Of a DNA stretch of 34,459 bases, positions 9,057-21,000 are shown one piece after another. The stretch's first letter is position 1. Each line of letters starts with the position of its first letter. Made by a program: the position numbers and the translations under genes. The stretch comes from Endozoicomonas atrinae (GTDB taxonomy: Bacteria; Pseudomonadota; Gammaproteobacteria; Pseudomonadales; Endozoicomonadaceae): the NCBI RefSeq assembly GCF_001647025.1, contig NZ_LUKQ02000042.1, positions 1-34,459 on the forward strand, read 5' to 3'. The notes under the pieces are model-generated. The model made no database searches and was not told the origin of the DNA. It worked only from the letters and a program-made list of their open reading frames with translations.

Positions 9057-9076
9057 AAATTTTCTAACGAAAATTT
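9057..9076 (+). other. AT-rich hairpin at the tuf stop
   Basis: A perfect 8-bp stem AAATTTTC/GAAAATTT with a TAAC tetraloop begins inside the doubled stop codon of tuf. It precedes the main terminator and may act as a 3'-end stability element. Confidence 0.4.
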
Positions 9077-9091
9077 ATAATCCAACCCCAT

Positions 9092-9125
9092 AGAAACCCC
9101 GGCTTATGCCGGGGTTTCTCGTTTT
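9092..9125 (+). terminator. Strong Rho-independent terminator of the str operon
   Basis: A perfect 12-bp GC-rich stem, AGAAACCCCGGC (9092-9103) with GCCGGGGTTTCT (9108-9119), TTAT loop, then CGTTTT. It lies 37 bp after the tuf stop. Confidence 0.9.
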
Positions 9126-9177
9126 AAGTTAGAAAAATACAATAAGAGAAGTTTTTTGATAGGGCTGTTGGGTGTTT

Positions 9178-9205
9178 CCCCGTGCGGGGGGGCTTTATGC
9201 TTATT
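9178..9205 (+). terminator. Second, weaker terminator-like hairpin
   Basis: CCCC (9178-9181) and GGGG (9186-9189) form a short stem on a GTGC loop, and further G residues allow slippage; CTTTATGCTTATTATT follows. It may back up the main terminator. Confidence 0.35.
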
Positions 9206-9212
9206 ATTCTTA

Positions 9213-9474
9213 GGGCCTGTTGATGTTTCGTTGTGAGTTCAGCGGGTCAGGGCGCGCCTATGGCAAGGCGCGGCATTGCAGGAAGGCTGGCTGCCTTTCA
9301 AAATGCCACAACGAAGTCATAGGGGCGCCCTGGTCCGCCCGAAGGGTGGCCATGAAAAGCGCCATCTGCTTTGTCAGACTTTCTTGATGTAGAATAACTA
9401 CACGCTGCACGAGTCTTTCGCACATATGACGCTTTTCTTGGCCACTGGGCACGCAATGAAACGTGAACAGGCCC
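9213..9474. mobile_element. 262-bp MITE-like foldback element with TA target duplication
   Basis: Both ends begin GGGCCTGTT, and the terminal inverted repeat continues imperfectly for about 30 bp (GATGTTTCGTTG against CACGTTTCATTG). TA dinucleotides flank it at 9211-9212 and 9475-9476. Inside are two foldback lobes. In the left lobe TTCGTTGTG near 9228 pairs with CACAACGAA near 9307. In the right lobe 9346-9365 pairs with 9426-9445 (18 of 20 bases). No credible coding frame is present; the 64-codon frame inside has no recognisable protein. The form is that of a non-autonomous transposon (MITE). Together with the terminators it fills the 418 bp between tuf and the next gene. Confidence 0.75.
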
Positions 9475-10136
9475 TAACGTTTTATAGCGATAGTAAGTCC
9501 ATCGGAAACCGGCAGTATCATCATATCAACACGATGATCGTCGTGAATTTTCTGGTTTAAGGCTTTCAAAGCCGCAGTATCTTCATCATTTTCGTCTTTG
9601 TCTGCGACTCTGCCACTCCACAGTACGTTATCGATAAGAATCAAACCGCCAGGGCGAATCAGTTGCAGGCATTGTTCGTAATAAATGTCGTACCCTGTTT
9701 TATCCGCATCAATAAAGGCCATATCAAACTGATTCAGTTCACCTTTCTGTATCAGTTTATCCAGAGTTTCCGATGCCGGAGCCAGGTGGAGTTTAATCCG
9801 CTGGGATACACCGGCTTTTTCCCAGTAGGGTTTGGCAATGTCGGTATATTCGCTGCTGATATCACAGGCAATTAACTCCCCATCTTCCGGCAGTGCGAGG
9901 GCAACAGAGAGAGCGCTGTAGCCTGTGAAAACGCCAATTTCAATGGTTCTTCGTGCATTGGATAATCTAGCCAGCATGCCCATGAGCTGCCCTTGTTCAG
10001 CAGAGATTTGCATGATTCGGTAGCGATGGTGGCTGGTAATTTCACGCAACTCTTTTAATACCGGGTGCTCACGTAAACCAACGTTATAAATATATTGATA
10101 AAGTGTGTCGTTGAGCTGCAGGGTTTCAGTAGACAT
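9474..10136 (-). CDS. SAM-dependent O-methyltransferase, caffeoyl-CoA OMT-like family
   Basis: A class I SAM methyltransferase of the metal-dependent catechol/caffeoyl-CoA type, 220 residues, the usual length. Motif I is EIGVFTGYSALSVAL (66-80). FIDADKTGYDIYYE (141-154) and LILIDNVLWSGRV (165-177) contain the Asp and Asn residues that bind the divalent metal in this family. The natural substrate in bacteria is generally unknown. The gene stands alone, divergent from sapC. Its stop codon TAG is made of a TA from the target site plus the first base of the adjoining MITE-like element, so the element inserted exactly in the stop codon. The protein end, TIAIKR, still looks complete. Confidence 0.92.
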   Translation of the reverse strand: MSTETLQLNDTLYQYIYNVGLREHPVLKELREITSHHRYRIMQISAEQGQLMGMLARLSNARRTIEIGVFTGYSALSVALALPEDGELIACDISSEYTDIAKPYWEKAGVSQRIKLHLAPASETLDKLIQKGELNQFDMAFIDADKTGYDIYYEQCLQLIRPGGLILIDNVLWSGRVADKDENDEDTAALKALNQKIHDDHRVDMMILPVSDGLTIAIKR

Positions 10137-10423
10137 TGCTTGGGTGAATCCTTTTATTTCATTAGAAAAAATAAACCGGATATATGGAGCTGATTTTTGA
10201 CTATAAAGTCAGAAATAGAAGCTTGAAAATGAGCGATTATTATTCATTGTTATCACTCTGTTATCGTAATCGATTAACCTTCACAAGCATATAACATTTT
10301 ATTCGTTGATACCTTTACTGCGCTGTGTGAGAATTTCAAGCTCAGGTCAGCTTAAAAAACGTCAGAATAACTATTTTTAAAAGGCTCTATAGCCAGACAA
10401 AACAAGAGAGGCGGTCCCTGATT
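10137..10423. promoter_or_regulatory. Divergent promoter region, O-methyltransferase / sapC
   Basis: A 287-bp AT-rich gap with genes leaving on both sides. It holds a small palindrome TGACTATAAAGTCA at about 10198-10211, a possible operator or small hairpin. No promoter pair with both good boxes and good spacing was found, although several T/A-rich -10-like hexamers exist. Before sapC the sequence AGAGAGGCGG is a likely ribosome-binding site. Confidence 0.4.
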
Positions 10424-11131
10424 ATGGCAACATTACTGTTCTACAATGAGCCGGCATTTCTGAACCGCGAAGTGCACAAGACCCTTAAGTTCAAGGCATC
10501 TGCCGATTACTCTTTCACGGAAGATGTAAATTCTGTGCCACTGACTGGTATCGAATTCTTTGAAGCCAGTCGTGATATGCCAGTGCTATTCAGTAAGGAT
10601 GATCAAGGAAACTTTTTCCCCCTTGCTCTTCTTTCGTTGATGGATGCAGGTCATAAGCATCTGGGTGAGGCGGGCAGTTGGAGTGACAGCTATATTCCCG
10701 CTTTTATCCGCCGCTATCCGTTCGCTCTGACTGATGAGGGTACCGTCTGCTTTGATCAGAACGCCAGTCAGTTTGAAGGTGAAGAAGGTGAAGCTCTCTT
10801 CAGTGATGACGGTGAAAATACGGAAACCCTGAATAACATTATTCAATTTCTTAATAACTATGATCAGCAGTATAAGAATACCCTTAATTATTGTCAGGAA
10901 TTAAAAGAGCTTGATCTGTTATCCCCGTTTAATCTCCAGATTCTTTTGGAGAAAGATAAACCCTTAAGGCTAGAAGGGTTATTTGTTATTGATGAGAAAA
11001 AGCTCACTTCAATTCCAGAAGATAAAGTGAAAAGCTGGTTTGATTCCGGTTGGCTGGCGTGGACTTATGCCCACTTGCATTCATTAGGTGCATTAAACCG
11101 CCTTGTTAAGCGACAGAAACCAAAACTGTAA
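10424..11131 (+). CDS. SapC family protein
   Basis: A 235-residue protein of the SapC family (named from the Campylobacter surface-layer locus; function unknown). The family hallmark is present: PVLFSKDDQGNFFPLALLSL (53-72), then SWSDSYIPAFIRRYPF (85-100), with an acidic region and a helical C-terminal half. No signal peptide or membrane segment is seen. The end WLAWTYAHLHSLGALNRLV (210-228) is also typical. It is the first of five genes pointing the same way and ends 46 bp before the trypsin-like gene, so they may share a transcript. A link to surface proteins is suggested by the family name and by the neighbours, not demonstrated. Confidence 0.85.
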   Translation: MATLLFYNEPAFLNREVHKTLKFKASADYSFTEDVNSVPLTGIEFFEASRDMPVLFSKDDQGNFFPLALLSLMDAGHKHLGEAGSWSDSYIPAFIRRYPFALTDEGTVCFDQNASQFEGEEGEALFSDDGENTETLNNIIQFLNNYDQQYKNTLNYCQELKELDLLSPFNLQILLEKDKPLRLEGLFVIDEKKLTSIPEDKVKSWFDSGWLAWTYAHLHSLGALNRLVKRQKPKL

Positions 11132-11177
11132 TATCAATAGTATCTTTGTGGGTTTCACGTTGAAAGGGACTTCAATA

Positions 11178-11999
11178 TTGAAAAAACTCATGCAAATGGC
11201 CGTATTGGCACTGTGTCAGTTAATTTTATTATCTGCTGCAAATGCCAATACAAATCCTGAAGAGACGAGGGCTTATTCAGGAATAAGAATTGTTGGTGGT
11301 GATGAGCTTTCTCCATTTTCCCGCCCTTATATGGCGTCATTAAGAGTATTTGGAGAGATTCATTTCTGTGGTGGTGCCTACATTGGCGGGAAGTATGTTC
11401 TAACGGCAGCCCATTGTGTCGAAGCGGTTGAGGATTATGCCGATTTTGTTTCTGTCTGGCTGGGAGGGCATAAACTCAGTGAGCCAGATGGTGGCAGGTT
11501 CTACCAGGTAGCAAGGTTTTATACACACCCTGGTTATGACAATGAAACCATAGATAATGATATTGCCATTATCGAATTGCAGCAGGACGTTGAGGGTATT
11601 GAACCAGTCCCTCTGATTTCTGAAGAACAGTTTGATGGCATTCAGAAAGCTTCTGTATTTGAGGCTATGGGCTGGGGATCTCTGGGATACGATAAGGGAC
11701 AGCCAGACACTTTGCAGGTAGTTCAGGTGCCCTATGTTGACAGAGAGCTTTGTAACTCCAGAAAACATTATAACGGGGCTATTACCAAAAACATGCTGTG
11801 CGCTGGCTTTGATGAAGGAGGAAAAGACTCCTGTCAGGGCGATAGTGGTGGCCCCTTGATTTACAACCATCAAGGCACCTGGTACCAGCTGGGTGTCGTG
11901 AGTTGGGGGTATGGCTGTGCTGAACCGGGTTATCCGGGAGTCTATACCAACATATTTGAGCTCTTGGACTGGGTGAAACAGACAGTTCCTGAGTTGTGA
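11178..11999 (+). CDS. Secreted trypsin-like serine protease (S1A), zymogen form
   Basis: Endopeptidase of the chymotrypsin fold. From TTG 11178, 273 residues. This start is chosen because AAAGGGA (11163-11169) is well spaced and because it gives a signal peptide, MKKLMQMAVLALCQLILLSA, ending near ANA. A short propeptide ends at Arg37 before IVGG (38-41), the classic activation site. The triad is His79 (TAAHC), Asp128 (DNDIAI) and Ser223 (GDSGGP). Asp217, six residues before the Ser, predicts cleavage after Arg/Lys. Cysteines at 64/80, 192/208 and 219/247 fit the conserved trypsin disulfides. It lies directly upstream of the giant exoprotein, which it might process. In-frame alternatives are ATG 11190 and a TTG at 11103. 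Confidence 0.93.
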   Translation: MKKLMQMAVLALCQLILLSAANANTNPEETRAYSGIRIVGGDELSPFSRPYMASLRVFGEIHFCGGAYIGGKYVLTAAHCVEAVEDYADFVSVWLGGHKLSEPDGGRFYQVARFYTHPGYDNETIDNDIAIIELQQDVEGIEPVPLISEEQFDGIQKASVFEAMGWGSLGYDKGQPDTLQVVQVPYVDRELCNSRKHYNGAITKNMLCAGFDEGGKDSCQGDSGGPLIYNHQGTWYQLGVVSWGYGCAEPGYPGVYTNIFELLDWVKQTVPEL

Positions 12000-12057
12000 T
12001 ACCCATGATGGGTATGGTACAGCACTCGTAGTTCCGAACCACAGGAAGTAAGTGGTT
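11999..12057 (+). other. Palindromes between the protease gene and tpsA
   Basis: ATACCCAT-G-ATGGGTAT (11999-12015) is a near-perfect palindrome starting in the protease stop codon. AACCAC (12037-12042) pairs with GTGGTT (12052-12057). Neither is followed by a T run, so read-through into tpsA is possible; the first could be an operator. Confidence 0.35.
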
Positions 12058-12093
12058 TGGCAAAAGAATAATTATTAGACAAGGAAGCAAATT

Positions 12094-15000
12094 ATGGCTG
12101 ACTTTGATCGCACTCAGCTATCGGTTTCCATCGGTCGGGTTAACTCGGCGAGGGCTTACCAGGAATCCACCGGAGCCTCTTTTTCTTCGGCGCTTCGAAC
12201 GCCTGCGGCATTAGGCATGCTGTTATCGGGTGCAGCGGTGGCTGTAGATCACGATATTCAGGCTGTCAGTGACTTCACCTCCATTAGCAGCAATGACAAT
12301 ATTCATAACATTACCTCCAAAAAAATGTCGGGTACGTCCGCGATCAACGTATTCAACAAATTTGTGGTGGGTTCATCACATACCGTAAACCTTCAGGTCC
12401 CTGACAGTGCCAGCAAACTGGTCAATATTGTTCGAGGCTCTGAAGCTCCGGCTGTTCACGGGATTATGAACAGCTACAAGAGTGGTTCACTGGGTGGCGA
12501 TGTTGTATTTGCCAGTTCTGCCGGTTTTCTGGTGGGCGAGTCGGGTGTGGTGAATGTTGGTAGTCTGGCGATCAAGACCCCAACAGAAGCTGAAATTACA
12601 GGGTTAACCAGTGGTGCTGATGCCGTTGATGCAAAAATTACTGACCTGCTTAACGACAGTTTTAGTGTTTCATCCTCCGGTACCGTTCGAATCAAAGGCA
12701 AGATCAATACCGCCAGTGGCCTGAATATCAATGCCAATACTATTCAGGTTGATAGTGGTGGTATTGTGATCTCAGGGCGTGCAGCCCAGGCCAGTGCGGT
12801 TGCACTAAGTGCGGTCAATGTTGATGATCTGACCATTCCCACAGAACTCAATGTAGATGGCGGCATTATTACCCTCAAGGCTTCCAGTTCAGCCGCTGGG
12901 GCCATTGATCTTTCCGGTGACCTCTATGCCGATGGTGGCTTCACCATCATGGCCGAGAATGTTGATGTTAAGGCCGGGGCAACACTGGACAGCCGGGACT
13001 CAATCTCTGCCAGTGCTGCAGGCACCATCGCCTTTAAAGGAAAGACGGATCAAACCACAACAACGCTGAACTTAAGCGCTTCCGGAAAAACGGTGCTTTT
13101 TGAATCTGGAACCGCATCCACTCCTGAGCAGTCTGCTGAAGGTATTACCTTGATTGGTAATACGACAGTTGCCGGATCTACTACGGTTTCTTCGGACACC
13201 TTAAAAACCAATACAGGCAGCAGCCTGGACATCAGCGGCAGCCTGACCGTTACTGCCGACAGTAAGGCCGATGTGTCTGGCACTTTGGCTGCCGAATCCG
13301 GAATTACCATCACTTCCAAAGATATTGATTTGAATTCTGGCAGTAAGCTGGATACCCGTAATAGTGATGACTCTGCCCGGGGTGATGTAACGCTGACGGC
13401 ATCAGTGACAGAAAATATCGGAATTGGCAAAGCAACGTCGGAAACCAATATCGATCTGGGAGGGCAGGTTTATGCGGCAAATGTAACAGCGACAGCCAAA
13501 TCCATTGCCAACAGCTCTTTCTATGAAGAGCCCGGTACCTCAATGGGGATTGCGGCAACAGGCGCACTTGCCGGAGCATCATTCTATTTTATGGATGCTG
13601 ATGCGGATGCCACAGTTAATGTGAACAGTGGAGCCAACATTCAGGCCAGTGGCAATGTAACACTCACATCAGAGTCTCATGCACTGACCGAAGCCTCCTC
13701 AATCAGCCTTGGCAGCCAGCTGACAGGCTCTCTGGCTGCGGTGTATGCCACCAGTGATGCCACCAGTACGACTCATGTCAAAAGTGGAGCGACCATTGAC
13801 GCCGGTGGTGACCTTGAAGTTTCTGCTCATAACGAGTCGTACATCTCAGCATCGGCCATGGACATCATCGCCGAAGATGCCAATAAGGTGGTGATAGCTG
13901 CCGCGGTGGGCGAGTCTGATGTTGATGCAACCGCAAAAATTGATTCCGGCGTAACTCTGGCTGCCAACAACCTGGTGCTGGCAGCCGAAAACCAGAACTA
14001 CTACTACGTCTCAGCCTCTGCCTATGGTCTGAAAAACACTCAGTATGGTGTAGCCGTAGCGATAGGAGATTTTGATACCAATACCACAGCCGAGCTGGGC
14101 AGCAGCCTTGGCTCCGATCTGGATAAGACCGGTAATGTGACCATTACGTCGTTAAACCGGACTCTAAACCAGCGGGTTCACTCCGGTGTGACGGTCGGCA
14201 GCAGTCTGCTTTTCAGAACCGTTGGTTCAAAAGTTGTGCAGGGAGTGTCTGCTTTACAGACCGGTGTTACCAACTATACCAATCAGTTCCTGACAGGCTC
14301 TGGTCAGTCCGTTGAAAAAAATGAATCGGGCAAGGTCAGCTTTAAAGGTGGTCTGGCATTTTCTCTTAACCTCTCCGATCACGATGCTTACAGCTATCTG
14401 GGCACCAATACCAGCAACCAGACGGATGCTCCGAAAATCAACGCCACGGGCAATGTGCTGGTGGCCAGTCAGGTCGACATCGGTACTGATAATGAAAAAA
14501 TGGCGGGCGGTTATGGTACTGGCTCTCTTGGTGGTGACCAGGGTGGGTACCGGACCTCTGCAGAGACAGCAGTAACTGCGCCTGCGGAAGGTTCTGCCGG
14601 TGCAGGTCAGACATCAGCGGCAGATACCAGTCTGGCTCTGGCGCTGAACTTCGCTATTAACGACAGTGATGTTGTATCTGAAGTTGGCAAGTTTGTGCAG
14701 ATTAATGCCGCCAACCTGGGCGTTATAGCTGGCCAGTATATGCCGATCGTCAGCACTTACGATAAGTGGGACACGATTGGGGATGTCCTCGGTAAGTTCA
14801 ATGGCATTGGCGGGCTGCAGAATAATCTGTTGACGACCTTCGCTAACGCTGGCGCTTCTGCTGATAAAGAAGCCTATGGTGGATCACTTAATGTGGTCTG
14901 GAACGACATGGACACCAAGGCCTGGATTGGTGATAGCGCCAAGGTGACCACCACGGGGACTGGCAGCTGGAATGCCAGCCGTGAGGTGAAAGCCAACAGC

Positions 15001-18000
15001 CAGGTTACCAGCATTCTGGGTAACTACAGCGTCTTTAAAGACATCAATTATAGCTTCAGCTTTGATAACTCCGTAGAAGTCAGCGCTTATAACCTGATGG
15101 AAACGGCTAACCTGGCAGGGAATATCGGTTCATTGGGTATTCTGCCCAATGGCAATGGAACCAACAAACAGGGTAAATCGGTTGGTGCTTCCATTACTTA
15201 CGTTCAGCAAAGTGGCCAGGCGGTTGCCGGTATCGGTAAAGCGACGGTAACTGCTGCGGGTGATGTTGATATCTATTCTGAAACCGATGAACGGCACATT
15301 CTGGTAACGCCTTCATCCGGCATGGGAAAAGGGCTTGGCTTTAACGGCGTTCTGGGGTTTCTGAACTCGGAAGTGCTGACTCATGCATCGCTTCATAAAG
15401 GCGCCCAGCTGAGCGCTGGTGATCTGGTGATCGTTGCTGACCATGAGTTTGGCAACTGGGCCGCTGCGGGTGCGGTTAACTGGTCAACAGAGTCTGCGGT
15501 GGGGATAGCCATCGCGGCTAATGTATCCCAGGGTGACACCAAAGCCTTTATCGGCGATAACAGCAGCGAATATGACAAGGTTAAATTTCAGGACAGCAGC
15601 AACAGTAACACCACGAAACCGGACCCTACATCGCCTACCGCACCAACCCCTACCAAAGGGATTGTTGCCAATAGTGTATCTGTCCGTGGTCGTTCAAGTG
15701 GTACCAATGGCTCCATTGCCGTTGCGGGTGCGTTAACGACAGAACCAACCAATGAGCCGGGAGTCGGGCAGAAGTTTGAGAACTGGTATAACGGTTTGTC
15801 TTCTAAGGTGGCGGCGAACTATACCGGTGCAAACAGCAGCAATGGAGATTCTTCCGTCGGGCAGGCATCCAGTGATGGAGCGAATGACAATAGTAACTCC
15901 AATGGCAATGGCCAGAGCAGTGCGGAAGTCTCCTCCGCTCAAACGGGATTAGCCGGTGCAGGTAGCTTCACGGTATCCGTCAACAATATGGATGCCAAAG
16001 CCATCATTGACGGGGCATCCATCAGCGGCCATTCAAATGGTAATGGTTACAACGATGTTGATGTAGAAGTACAGGCACTGGAAAAAGTCATCTCTGCCAG
16101 TGCCTCCGGTTCAGCCGCCCTTTCTATGCTGGGAACGCAGTCGCCCAGTAATCAAAACACCATTGCCGGTGCCATTGCGTATCAGATCAGCTTTAACGAT
16201 GCTTTGGCCTGGATAAAAGATACGACCATCAGCTATGCCGATGATGTGGCGGTTCAGGCACTTCACGGCGGTGAATTAACCTCTGTTGCCCTGGCACTTT
16301 CTGTCACCCGTCCGGCGGGCAATTCCCAGATGACCCAGAATGGTGCTCTGTCCATCTCCGGAGCCCAGATATACGACGGTACCTCGGCCAGAATCGAAGG
16401 GTCGTCAATCAGCTCGAATAATGGGGTGAATAACGATCTGGAAGTATCGGCCTACAATAACAGTTATGTGGGTGTCGGTGGTGGTACGCTCTATGCCGGA
16501 GGAAAGCAGGGCGCCGGTCTGGCCATTACCTTTGCCGAAATCAATGACCCATCGGCCATTGTTGGCGATGCCAACCCTGATGGAAATAATGTCCTCAGCT
16601 CAGCCTACGATGAGGATGTCTATGATGGTAAAGCCACAGAAGCGATCATCGATTTCAGTGGCAGTACCCGTTCTACTATTTCCAATTTTGACCAGATTGA
16701 TGTCAGTGCCCGCAGCCTGAACCGTATTGGTATTGGTGCCGCAGGTATTGGCTATAACGATAACCTTGAGGATTCCCTCGGCTTCCAGGGCAGCTTTGCC
16801 ATTGGGTCGATTGGTGCGGACACGAAAGCACTGGTTAAAGGCTCGGATATTTCCGGTGCAACCACGGTGAATGTCAACGCCACCGGTGAGAAAGATGGTG
16901 ATCTTGATACCATCATCAGTAACCTGGGCAGCAGTGATACCAATAAAGACTTTGACTTCAGCGGTGCTGAAGCGATGGACAATACCAATGTCCATACTGC
17001 GGAAGACGGCAGTGGTTCAACCTACAGTTACAACAGCGAAGGCAAACGGATTATTGCGGTTGCTGGTGTTGTGCAGGTGGGCAAAAAGAACCTGGGGATT
17101 TCTTACGCCCATGCTGACGTAAAAAGCGAAACCAAAGCCCGTATTGTAGACACCAATATCAACAAGGATGACAACACCGGGGCAACGGTCAATGTTAATG
17201 CCCGTGAAAACTCTCTGCTCTACAGTGTAGCCATTGGTGTCGGTGTGGGGACCGGTGGGTTCTCTGGCGTTGGCTCGGTGGCCGTGAACCGACTGAATAA
17301 CCAGATTCTGGCAGAGATCGGTGATTGGGATGGCAGCGATAAAGGCACTATCAATGCGTCTAATGTCGCTGTGACTGCCCAGAACGATATGGACATGATC
17401 AACGTCGCTGGTTCCGTAGCCGTTGCCAGTGGGCAGGGTGGTGCCAGTGCTGGTGGGCTGGCCGTGGCGCTCAACCTTGTGGGTACCGATGAACACTCCA
17501 CCAGGGCAAGAGTCAGCAATACCACCCTTAAAGTTGATGAAGACCTGACAGTCAAAGCACTCAGTGGTGCTTCAAACGATAAGAACCTGCTGGTGGGCAA
17601 TGCCATTGCCATTGGCGCTTCACTTGGGCAGAGCGGCATTGGCTTTGCCGGTGCGATTTCCACGAATAACGTGGACCAGACCATTCAAGCCGCTATCAAG
17701 GATACGGCGACCAATCGCTCTGGCGATGCTTCTTCAAATAGTGGTGGCGATGTCATCGTTAAGGGACATGATTACACCGACAGTGTTGCTACTGCCTGGA
17801 TGGGGGCAGGGTCCGGTAACGGTTCTGCCGGTGGTGTGGCCATTGCCACCAACAGGGTGGATTCTGATGTTACGGCAGAGGTGCTGGGTAATGGCAGCAC
17901 GGCGGGAAGCACCACATTAAAAGCACAGAACGTGGTGGTTGATGCCTTCCGGAGAAACTGGCTGTTAACCATTGATGCCGGGGTCGCCGCTTCAAAACAG

Positions 18001-21000
18001 GTATCTCTCGCCGGGTCGGTAGGTACGGGTGTAATAGACGGCGATGTTACGGCAAGAATCGCTGAGGATGCCCGGGTAGAGGCCTGGAATAATGTACTGG
18101 TCAACGCGGATGCGCTGAGTGTCAATCTGGTGGGCAGCGGTGCTGTGGGTATTGGTCTCGACAGTGGTGCAGGTGCTGTCGCTATCTCTACTGCCATGGA
18201 GTATGGCAAAACAGAAGCTTACATTGATGATGCGGTTGTCATCGCCAAAGGTAAGGGCAGTACCATGCAGGTTGATACCGGTGACCTGCAGGGCTATGGT
18301 GATCTGCCCGACTTATCCACAGCAGGGGATGACTCTGACCCCGATTCAGTTTCAATGGGTGATCTGACCAGTGGCTTTGATCTGCTCTCAGTGAACCGAA
18401 CCAAAGAGTCCGTTAATGGTTTGGTGGTTAACGCGACATCACGAACCAAGCAGCGTGCCATTACGGTAGGTGGTGCCGGTGGGAAGACCGTGGCAATCAA
18501 TGCCAACGTTGCCACCAATGGCACCTACAATGCGACAAAAGCCTACATCAAAGATTCAACCATCAACTCTGGCGTTACCAATGAAAGCGGTGCCGATGTC
18601 TATGTGCGGGCCAACGCTCATGAAGCAGGGCTGGCGGTTTCTGCCGGTATCGCTGTCTCCGGTGGTGGTGAAGCTGCTGGAGCTGGCGTAGGTGGTTTTG
18701 CAACCAATGCTCAGAAACGCTCCAGTGAAGCAACCGTTGTTAACAGCACCGTCAATGCCGACAAGCTGACGATCGATGCCAACAGCTCCAAGCTGGCTCA
18801 AGCCGTATCTGCCGGTGTTGCTGCCGGACTTGGAACCACTGGAGGTTTAGGCGGAGCCGCTTCGGTTGTTATTACGGAACAGATGGGAGATACCCGTGCA
18901 TGGCTCCGTGGTGGAACTACTAATGCCAATGAAGTGGTTGTGGTAGCTGACCGCAGGCAGGAGTCCAATGTCGCTGCCGGTGCCGCAGGTATCGGTACCA
19001 CTGTCGGTGTCGGGATCGGCCTGGCGGTCAATATCGTTGGTGGTGACTCGCAGGCAATCATTGGCAACGACCTTGATGACAATGGTGATACTTATACGAC
19101 CACTGTCAATTCAGACACGGTGACCGTTGATGCCGATCGTGTCTCAAGTGTTAACAGCTATACCTTTGGTGCCGGTATTGGTGGCAGTTATGGCGTTGCC
19201 GCCATGATCAATACCACGGAGTTCCGCGGCGAAACCCGGGCAGCTGTTCATGGATATCTCAAATCCAGCGATCTGACCACCGATTTACGAGGCAGTGATG
19301 GCACTTCTGCTGCGACGAATGTGACGGTCAATGCCCAGGAAATTCAATACGCCAATCAGATGGCAGCTGGAATTGGTGCCGGTGCCAGTGTGGGGGTTGG
19401 TGCTGTCGCCAACGTGGTTCTTGGGCGCTCTCAGGTTTACAGCGAAGTGGTGGGTTCTGATGTTAAGGCTGGTACGCTGGATGTGGATGCAACGGCACAG
19501 CGCGAATCTGACCTGATCAGTGTGGCCGGTGCGGCCTCCACCAATGTGGCAGCTGCTGTCAGTATCGGTGTTGCCCTGTATGGCCAGGGTGATACCACTG
19601 CGGAAGATGGCACGAACGCTGAAGATGAATTTGATCCCAGCCGTAACGAAGCCAATACAGTTCTGGCTACCGATACCGCCAGTTATAACCGACATCTGTC
19701 AGATGATGATATTGCGACCCTGGAAGCGGATTCCGGCCTGACCATCACCCGGGGCAGTACACCTGCAACGTCAACTACAACCGAATCCGGTAAGTCCCTC
19801 AAACTCAGTGGTGAAAGTGTCACAGCTGCCCGTATCAGTGGTGGTCTGGTGGATGTGGATACCCTGAATGTTAACAGCCGGACGCTGCAGCACAGTTACC
19901 AGGGGCTGGGGGCTGCGCAGGCAAGCTCCGTCGGCATTGCCGGGGTTGTGGGTATCAGCCGCTCTTATGAAATGAACATTGCCACGGTGGACAGCAGTGT
20001 CAAAGCCAACAATGCAGTGATTGGTGCCAGTCTGGAAAATGTCAGCGATGACGATGGCGCTCTGGAGATGAAGAGCTTTATTGTTGGCCTTGGTGGTACC
20101 AGCGTCGTTATCAACTATACCGATGCCCGAAGTGAGAACCGGGTAGTTGCTGGCATTAATTCAGCGGTTGGTGATGACACCGGTGACCTGCAGGTCACCG
20201 CCAAAGACAGTACTGAAATCCGCCTGGGAGATGTCAGCAGTGGTAAGCCGTCTTCTGTGACCGATGGTTCTCTGAATATCAATATTGGTGCTGCCGCTAT
20301 CGGGGTCAGTGTCGGGTATGCAGAAAAAGATGGTGATATTGATGCCTGGATTGGTGAGCAGGGCAAGCTGATTGATGGGTATAGCAACATTACGCTATCG
20401 GCTGTTAATGAGGGTATGGTCAAGAGTACCGGCTTTGCATTGGCCGGTGGGTTGCTGGCAGGCGTACAGGGTGTTATCACTTCTGCGCATGATGATTCTG
20501 ATGTTAATGCCACGGTTTATGGAACGATCGGTACGGGTTCTGGGGTTGTTAATGTTAATGCCCAGTCAGCTCCGAGTCTCTACTCCAGTGCTTATGGGGT
20601 GACAGTGGCCGCCGGCGGTGCCATGGGTGGTTCGTTTGCTTATGCAACCACCGAAACTAAAGCCCAGGCCGAAATTGCGGACGGTGCCATTTTCAATGGC
20701 AGTGGCAATGTGGTTGTTCGCTCTGAGACGGGCAGTGGTAATGATGGTTATGAAACCGCTTATGCCGCCGCCTTTGCTGCTTCAGGTGGCTTGCTGGCAG
20801 GTATTGCCGGTAGTGAGGCAAGAGCAACCAACCGTTCACAGTCCATTGCCAAAGTGGGCGATGGGGTATCTATTCCTTATTCTGACTTTTCTGTTTATGC
20901 CCGTCATACCGGTGTGCAGATTGCCGATGCTGATGGCTATTTTGTGGGGCTGGTGGCTGGTGGTTATCAGACAGGTGTTGCTCAATCATTTACCTCTACC

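Noticed and set aside
9258-9452. 64-codon open frame on the minus strand inside the foldback element
   Set aside because: It lies within inverted-repeat structure, has no ribosome-binding site of note and no recognisable protein family.
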